Shown here: piece after piece, positions 41,068-45,595 of the stretch
How the letters are laid out: every line of letters starts with the position of its first letter
Numbering within the stretch: position 1 is the first letter of the stretch
DNA from: Candidatus Palauibacter denitrificans
GTDB taxonomy: Bacteria; Gemmatimonadota; Gemmatimonadetes; Palauibacterales; Palauibacteraceae
DNA: 45,595 bases
Reading direction: 5' to 3'
NCBI GenBank assembly: GCA_009841015.1
Contig: VXMQ01000127.1
Location: 1 to 45,595, forward strand
The notes under the pieces: generated by a model
Seen by the model: only the letters and a program-made list of their open reading frames with translations
Databases searched by the model: none
What the model was told of the DNA's origin: nothing
Position numbers and translations under genes: made by a program

Positions 41068-41675
41068 GCCGCCGGCCAGCGTCGTGCGGCGCGCTCGCCC
41101 TTCTCGCCGCCGGGGCCTTGGCGGCGCAGCAGCCTCCGGCCTCCGGCCCGCCGGCCGTGCCCGCGGGCGTGCCGGTCGTCGTCCTCCCGGTGCAGTCGGC
41201 CGTCCTGGACCCCGAGGGGGTCTGGGCCGGGGGGACGGGGAGCGCGGAGCGCACGATCGACCTCCTCAACGCCGAGATCGAGTTCGCGTTCGGCGAGGAG
41301 GAAGGGGCCGCACATTGGGCTCTCGCGCCCGCCGTCGAGGCTCGCCTCGCCCGCAACCCGACGATCGGCGTCGACCCGGGGCGGCTCGCCTACCGGGGTC
41401 TGCTCGCGGCGCCGGACTCCCGGGCGCGGCTCTACGAACCGCTCCACACACAGCTCCGCCAGGTGGCCGCCCTCTTCGGAGCCCGCCTCGTCGTCCTGCC
41501 GCTCGCGGTGTCGTACCGGGAGCGTCGGGCCGTCCTGCAGCTCGCCGTCATCGACGTGCGGCGGAGCGCCGTCCTCTGGCAGGGCGCCGTCGCGGGGGCG
41601 GCCGCGGAGGCCGCGTCGCCGTTCGCCCTCACCACGCTCGCGCTGCGCGTGGCCGATCGGCTCGCACCCTCGTGA
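41064..41675 (+). CDS. Secreted protein of unknown function
   Basis: 203 aa with a signal peptide ending in LAAGALAAQ (about residue 22), then a Pro/Ala linker. The mature part alternates beta strands and helices (VPVVVLPVQSAVLD, LARNPTIGVDPGRLAYRG, ARLVVLPLAVSYRERRAVLQLAVID). This resembles the periplasmic alpha/beta proteins that carry a conserved D(V/I)RR...(V/L)W segment (here VIDVRRSAVLWQGAVAG), but no named domain is recognisable. The ATG overlaps the synthase stop and the stop overlaps the next GTG. A secreted protein between two metabolic enzymes is odd. Confidence 0.8.
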   Translation: MSRRPASCGALALLAAGALAAQQPPASGPPAVPAGVPVVVLPVQSAVLDPEGVWAGGTGSAERTIDLLNAEIEFAFGEEEGAAHWALAPAVEARLARNPTIGVDPGRLAYRGLLAAPDSRARLYEPLHTQLRQVAALFGARLVVLPLAVSYRERRAVLQLAVIDVRRSAVLWQGAVAGAAAEAASPFALTTLALRVADRLAPS

Positions 41676-42712
41676 CGATGAAGCCGCCGCACGACGTCGT
41701 GTTGATCCCGGGCGACGGTATCGGCCCGGAGATCGCCGAGGCCACGGTCGCGATCCTGGAGGCCGCCGGCGCGCCCATCCGCTGGCAGGAGCGCCTCGGG
41801 GGCGTCACCGCCATGGAGACCGTCGGAGAGCCGCTCCCCCAGGCGACCCTCGAAGCGATCGAGGCGACCGGCGTCGCGCTCAAGGGGCCGCTCACGACCC
41901 CCATCGGCTCCGGCTTCCGGTCCGTGAACGTCGCGCTCCGCAAGCACTTCGACCTCTATGCGAACGTCCGCCCGGCGGTCACCCTGCTCCCGGCCGCCCG
42001 CTATCCGGACGTGGACCTCGTCATCGTGCGCGAGAACACCGAGGGCCTCTACGCCGGGATCGAGCATTTCATCGGGATGGAGAACGATCCCCGCGCCGTC
42101 GCCGAGTCCGTCATGCTCATCACGCGCTACGGGTCGCGCCGCATCGTCCGCTTCGCGTTCGAGTACGCCCTCGCCCACAACCGGCGTCTCGTGACCCTCG
42201 TTCACAAGGCGAATATCCTGAAGTACACGCAGGGTCTCTTCCTCGAGGTCGGGCGCAACGTCGCGGCCGAGTACGAGGGAAGGGTGGAGTTCGACGACAA
42301 GATCGTGGATGCGACGGCGATGCAGCTGGCGCTGGATCCGCACCGCTTCGACGTGATCGTGACGGAGAACATGTTCGGCGACATCCTCTCGGATCAGGTC
42401 GCCGGACTCATTGGCGGGCTCGGCTTCGCGCCGGGCGCGAACCTCGGTGAGCGGGCCGCGATCTTCGAGGCGGTGCATGGATCGGCCCCGGACATCGCGG
42501 GGAAGGGGATCGCGAACCCCACTTCCCTCCTGCTTGCCGGCTGCCTGCTGCTCGACCACCTCGATGAACCCGAGGTGGCCGCGCGCATCCGCGCCGCCCT
42601 GCATCGGACCTTGCGGGAGCGCGTCGGCTATACGCCGGATCTCGGCGGATCCGCGGGCACGGCGGAGTTCGCCGGCGCGGTCATCGAACGACTGGATGCC
42701 GCGGGTGAATGA
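41672..42712 (+). CDS. NAD-type isocitrate dehydrogenase-like enzyme
   Basis: Member of the beta-decarboxylating dehydrogenase family (isocitrate, isopropylmalate and homoisocitrate dehydrogenases). 346 aa, with [10 protein letters not shown] at the start, the substrate loop [49 protein letters not shown], the metal aspartates in [17 protein letters not shown] and [17 protein letters not shown]. The S-x-N-V-x-L-R pattern in the substrate loop is the isocitrate-type signature and argues against IPMDH. The GTG at 41672 overlaps the upstream stop; an ATG at 41678 is nearly equivalent. Confidence 0.92.
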   Translation: MTMKPPHDVVLIPGDGIGPEIAEATVAILEAAGAPIRWQERLGGVTAMETVGEPLPQATLEAIEATGVALKGPLTTPIGSGFRSVNVALRKHFDLYANVRPAVTLLPAARYPDVDLVIVRENTEGLYAGIEHFIGMENDPRAVAESVMLITRYGSRRIVRFAFEYALAHNRRLVTLVHKANILKYTQGLFLEVGRNVAAEYEGRVEFDDKIVDATAMQLALDPHRFDVIVTENMFGDILSDQVAGLIGGLGFAPGANLGERAAIFEAVHGSAPDIAGKGIANPTSLLLAGCLLLDHLDEPEVAARIRAALHRTLRERVGYTPDLGGSAGTAEFAGAVIERLDAAGE

Positions 42713-42731
42713 CCGGCGCGGAACGACCGGC

Positions 42732-43067
42732 ATGGAGCGCGAACGCATGGAAGAGCTTCATTTCAAGGGCGTGATGTGCGGCGCCTGCGGCCAGATGTTT
42801 CCCAAGGGGCAGTTGGACGGCGACGACTGGTGCGAAGCCTGCGGGCCGCGCATGCAGCAGCGCATGCGGCTCTGGCGCCACGTGGTCGCAGCGTGCATCA
42901 CGCTGCCCTTCGGCGTCTGGGTCCTGATCTGGCTCCGCGCCTCCCCCGAACTCGGGTTCCTGCCCACGTACGCGTGGGGGCTGCCGCTCGTGGCCGCGTA
43001 CTACCTCGGTTTCCGCATCGGCCGCGAGGTCGTGAAGGGCTACACGCGATGGCGGCTCGCCCGCTAG
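42732..43067 (+). CDS. Small zinc-ribbon membrane protein
   Basis: 111 aa. Two CxxC pairs (CGACG and CEACG) near residues 16-38 form a likely zinc ribbon, followed by two hydrophobic segments (about 55-72 and 80-97) and a basic tail. The ATG at 42732 is chosen; a GTG at 42705 overlapping the dehydrogenase stop is an alternative. It resembles no named family that I know. The next gene starts 19 nt inside its 3' end. Confidence 0.75.
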   Translation: MERERMEELHFKGVMCGACGQMFPKGQLDGDDWCEACGPRMQQRMRLWRHVVAACITLPFGVWVLIWLRASPELGFLPTYAWGLPLVAAYYLGFRIGREVVKGYTRWRLAR

Positions 43068-43330
43068 GCGCCCGGCCGCCAGGCCCGCGGTCCGGCAAGC
43101 GCGCCGGCATCCGGACCTTGCTGGGGCTTCCGGTCGCCGCGCTCGCCACCATGGTCGGGGTCGTCCTCGTCATCAACGCGCACGTGTACGGCTGGCCGGG
43201 CATCGTCGGGGGTCTCCTCCTCGCCGCCGCCGGCGTCGCGCTCGGCGTCCATTGTTTCCGCGCGGATTCGTCCGCCGTCCCTCGTCCCGCAGCCACCGGC
43301 TGCCCGGAATCCGGAGAGATTCGCGAATGA
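43049..43330 (+). CDS. Small membrane protein, function unknown
   Basis: 93 aa from the ATG at 43049, which lies inside the upstream gene. A basic, Pro/Arg-rich N-terminus precedes two membrane segments (about 28-48 LPVAALATMVGVVLVINAHV, 51-70 GIVGGLLLAAAGVALGVHCF) and a short tail ending at the gcdH start (ATGA overlap). It may partner the preceding zinc-ribbon membrane protein. Coding status is supported mainly by the tight overlaps at both ends. Confidence 0.65.
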   Translation: MAARPLGARPPGPRSGKRAGIRTLLGLPVAALATMVGVVLVINAHVYGWPGIVGGLLLAAAGVALGVHCFRADSSAVPRPAATGCPESGEIRE

Positions 43331-44511
43331 CTTTCGAAGGTGTCGACTACTTCAATCTCGATGCGCTTCTCCACGAAGAGGAGATCGCCATTCGGGATCT
43401 GGTGCGCGAGTGGGTGGACCAGGAGGTCCTGCCCATCATCGGACACCACTACATCGAACGCACGTTCCCGCGGGAACTCATCCCCCAGATGGGCGAACTC
43501 GGCTTCTTCGGGGCGAACCTCCCCGAGGAGTACGGCTGTGCGGGTCTCAACAACGTGGCCTACGGCCTCATCATGCAGGAACTCGAGCGGGCGGACTCGG
43601 GCATCCGTTCCTTCGTCTCCGTACAGGGCGCCCTCGTCATGTACCCGATCTTCGCCTTCGGATCGGAGGAACAGAAGCGCGAGTGGCTGCCGCGGCTGGC
43701 GAGCGGCGAGTCCATCGGCTGCTTCGGCCTCACCGAGCCCGACTTCGGCTCCAACCCCGGCGGCATGATCACGAGGGCCGTCGAGGACGGGGACGAGTGG
43801 GTCCTCAACGGCGCGAAGATGTGGATCACGAACGGCTCGATGTCCGACGTAGCGGTGATCTGGGCCAAGACCGGAGAGCTGGACGACGTCGGCTCGATCC
43901 GCGGCTTCATCGTCGAGACCGCGCGCGACGGCTTTTCCGCCAGCGACCAGAAGGGGAAGCTCTCGCTCCTGGCCTCCGACACCTCCGAACTCGTCCTGCA
44001 GGACGTGCGGGTACCGCGCACGAACCTCCTCCCCGGCAGCGGGGGGCTCAAGAGCCCGCTGAAGTGCCTCACGCAGGCGCGCTACGGGATCTCCTGGGGG
44101 GCCGTCGGCGCCGCCATGGCCTGCTATCGCGAGTCGATCGAATACGCGAAGAACCGCGTGCAGTTCGACGGGACGCCGATCGCGCAGACGCAGATCCAGC
44201 AGGTCCGGATCGCGGACATGCTCACCGAGATCACGAAGGCGCAGCTTCTCTGCCTCCGGCTCGGCCGGATGAAGGACGAGGGCACGATGCGGCCGCAACA
44301 CGTCTCCCTCGCGAAGCGAAACAACGTGGACATGGCCTGCGAGTGCGCGCGCGAGTCGCGGCGCCTGCTCGGCGCGAACGGGATCCTCGCCGAGTACGCC
44401 TCGATGCGTCACATGGCGAACCTGGAGTCGGTCTACACGTACGAGGGCACGCACGACATCCATTCCCTGATCCTGGGACACGACGTGACCGGGCTCCCGG
44501 CCTACAACTGA
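43327..44511 (+). CDS. gcdH: Glutaryl-CoA dehydrogenase
   Basis: FAD-dependent acyl-CoA dehydrogenase that oxidises and decarboxylates glutaryl-CoA to crotonyl-CoA. The 394-aa protein has YGCAGLNNVAYGLIMQELER, RSFVSVQGALVM, CFGLTEPDFGSNPGGM (FAD/substrate), KMWITNGSMSDVAVIWAK, QARYGISWGAVGAA, and ends in the GCDH signature YEGTHDIHSLILGHDVTG with catalytic E373. These match the animal and bacterial GCDH branch closely, more than generic acyl-CoA dehydrogenases. GGAGAG 7 nt before the ATG; the start overlaps the preceding stop. No ETF genes in the window. Confidence 0.94.
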   Translation: MTFEGVDYFNLDALLHEEEIAIRDLVREWVDQEVLPIIGHHYIERTFPRELIPQMGELGFFGANLPEEYGCAGLNNVAYGLIMQELERADSGIRSFVSVQGALVMYPIFAFGSEEQKREWLPRLASGESIGCFGLTEPDFGSNPGGMITRAVEDGDEWVLNGAKMWITNGSMSDVAVIWAKTGELDDVGSIRGFIVETARDGFSASDQKGKLSLLASDTSELVLQDVRVPRTNLLPGSGGLKSPLKCLTQARYGISWGAVGAAMACYRESIEYAKNRVQFDGTPIAQTQIQQVRIADMLTEITKAQLLCLRLGRMKDEGTMRPQHVSLAKRNNVDMACECARESRRLLGANGILAEYASMRHMANLESVYTYEGTHDIHSLILGHDVTGLPAYN

Positions 44512-44608
44512 CCGGCGGGACGGGCGGGGGCTGCGGGGCTCTGGCCCGTATCCGTCCGGGGCCGCACGTTTCCTCGCTCAAACGACCCGTTTCACGAGGC
44601 AGAGAGCC

Positions 44609-45595
44609 ATGTCCAACGTTCGCCGCTTCTCCATCAGTCTCGCCTTCGTCCTTGCGGCCGCCGCGCCGCTGGCGGCCCAGCAACTCACGCCCGAGCAATA
44701 TGAGGGCCTGCGGGCGCGCCACATCGGACCCGTCGGCAACCGCGTCTCCTCGGTGGCCGGGGTCCCGGGGGACCGCAACACGTACTTCGCCGGCGCCGCG
44801 ACCGGAGGGATCTGGAAGACGGACGACGCCGGCCTGCACTGGCGGCCCGTGTTCGACGACCAGCCCGTGCACTCCATCGGCGCCCTCGCCGTCGCCCCGA
44901 GCGACCACGCGGTCGTGTGGGCGGGGACCGGCGAGACCTCGATCCGCTCGAACGTCTCGATCGGGAACGGCGTCTGGAAGTCGACGGACGGCGGCGAGAC
45001 GTGGAGCCACATGGGGCTGGAGGGGACCGGCCGCGTCGGCCGCATCCTGATCCATCCCACGGACGCGGACGTCGTGTACGTGGCGGCGCTCGGCCACGCC
45101 TACGCGGAGTCCGACGAACGCGGCGTGTACCGGACCTCCGACGGCGGCGCCTCGTGGGAGAAGATCCTCTTCGTGGACCGCGGGACGGGCGCCTACGACA
45201 TGGTCATGGACCCGGCGAACCCGCGGAAGATCTTCGCCACGATGTGGGACATCGATCTCAAGACGTGGAAGCGCGACAGCGGCGGGCCGGGGAGCGGTCT
45301 CCACCTCACGATGGATGGTGGGGACACATGGACCGAACTCGAGGGGAACGGGCTTCCCACGGGCACGCTCGGCAAGATCGCCGTCTGCATGTCCCACTCG
45401 GACTCGGATCGGGTGTATGCCCTCATCGAGACGAGCGACGGCGTGCCGATGGAGGGCTATGAGACCGACACCGGCGAGCTGTGGAGCAGCGATGACGGCG
45501 GCCGCACGTGGCGCCTCGTGAACTACAGCCACGACCTCGCGACCCGGCAGGCCTACTACACCCGCTGCGGCGTCGCCTCCGACGACCGCGACGAA
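44609..45595 (+). CDS. Secreted Asp-box (BNR/sortilin-like) beta-propeller protein, 3' truncated by the window end
   Basis: 329 codons remain open to the last base, so the C-terminus is missing. The signal peptide ends ...APLAAQ (about 23). The mature part contains repeated Asp-box motifs: KTDDAGLHW, KSTDGGETW, RTSDGGASW, TMDGGDTW and SSDDGGRTW, spaced as in VPS10/sortilin-like seven- to ten-bladed propellers. Such proteins are frequent and large (about 1000 aa) in Gemmatimonadota-type genomes, usually of unknown substrate; a hydrolase or binding role is equally possible. It follows gcdH after 97 nt, with GAGGCAGAGAG ahead of the ATG, and is probably a separate unit. Confidence 0.88.
   Translation, partial: MSNVRRFSISLAFVLAAAAPLAAQQLTPEQYEGLRARHIGPVGNRVSSVAGVPGDRNTYFAGAATGGIWKTDDAGLHWRPVFDDQPVHSIGALAVAPSDHAVVWAGTGETSIRSNVSIGNGVWKSTDGGETWSHMGLEGTGRVGRILIHPTDADVVYVAALGHAYAESDERGVYRTSDGGASWEKILFVDRGTGAYDMVMDPANPRKIFATMWDIDLKTWKRDSGGPGSGLHLTMDGGDTWTELEGNGLPTGTLGKIAVCMSHSDSDRVYALIETSDGVPMEGYETDTGELWSSDDGGRTWRLVNYSHDLATRQAYYTRCGVASDDRDE

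Overview
The window is a GC-rich bacterial chromosome segment with about 38 protein-coding genes, one of them cut by the right edge. I saw no rRNA, tRNA, CRISPR array, insertion sequence or prophage. A SusC/RagA plus SusD/RagB pair in a very GC-rich genome, the exported proteins whose signal peptides end in Ala-Gln, and many GTG starts that overlap the previous stop (GTGA/ATGA) fit Gemmatimonadota best. That assignment is an inference; the window holds no marker that proves it. Positions 1-256 look like a contig edge: poly-C low complexity and a perfect 25-bp inverted repeat.

Layout. (1) 257-2905, minus strand: an operon of a V4R-like gene, ruvX, mltG and thiE. (2) 2955-4259 deoA, 4288-6456 a class A penicillin-binding protein, and 6614-7849 tyrS. 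(3) 7850-13916: an outer-membrane uptake locus, with a structured leader, susC, a very stable UUCG hairpin, susD, a terminator-like hairpin and a 65-aa lipoprotein. (4) 13985-17258: folK, aroB and an ANL-family protein, chained by 4-nt overlaps; the ANL protein has lost its A10 catalytic lysine. (5) 17413-20309: a NYN / double OST-HTH (LOTUS) / disordered / helix-hairpin-helix protein, with an alkyladenine glycosylase behind it. (6) 20374-23177: an NhaC antiporter coupled to diaminopimelate decarboxylase. (7) 23140-30395: an M1 metallopeptidase lipoprotein, a DEAD-box helicase, a divergent gamma-glutamyltransferase-family protein, and a Tat-type amidase with an AtzG/GatC-like small partner. 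(8) 30396-34248: a possible promoter-RNA-terminator unit, a zinc-ribbon protein, a TPR protein, a long-chain acyl-CoA synthetase and CutA. (9) 34259-38701, minus strand: an operon of DUF1499, a lipoprotein, DUF445, SCO1 and CtaG, the last two being cytochrome oxidase copper assembly factors. (10) 38837-44511: a tight seven-gene operon of a sugar-phosphate nucleotidyltransferase, an HMGL-family synthase, a secreted protein, an NAD-isocitrate-dehydrogenase-like enzyme, two small membrane proteins and glutaryl-CoA dehydrogenase. (11) 44609 to the end: a secreted Asp-box (BNR/sortilin-like) propeller, incomplete.

Most of the window is housekeeping: cell wall, tRNA charging, aromatic and folate synthesis, lysine, repair and respiration. 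The parts most worth a second look are the MARF1-like NYN-LOTUS protein, the lysine-less ANL protein, the synthase/isocitrate dehydrogenase/glutaryl-CoA dehydrogenase operon, the amidase/small-subunit pair with mismatched export signals, the hairpin between susC and susD, and the orphan terminator-bearing RNA unit near 30.6 kb.
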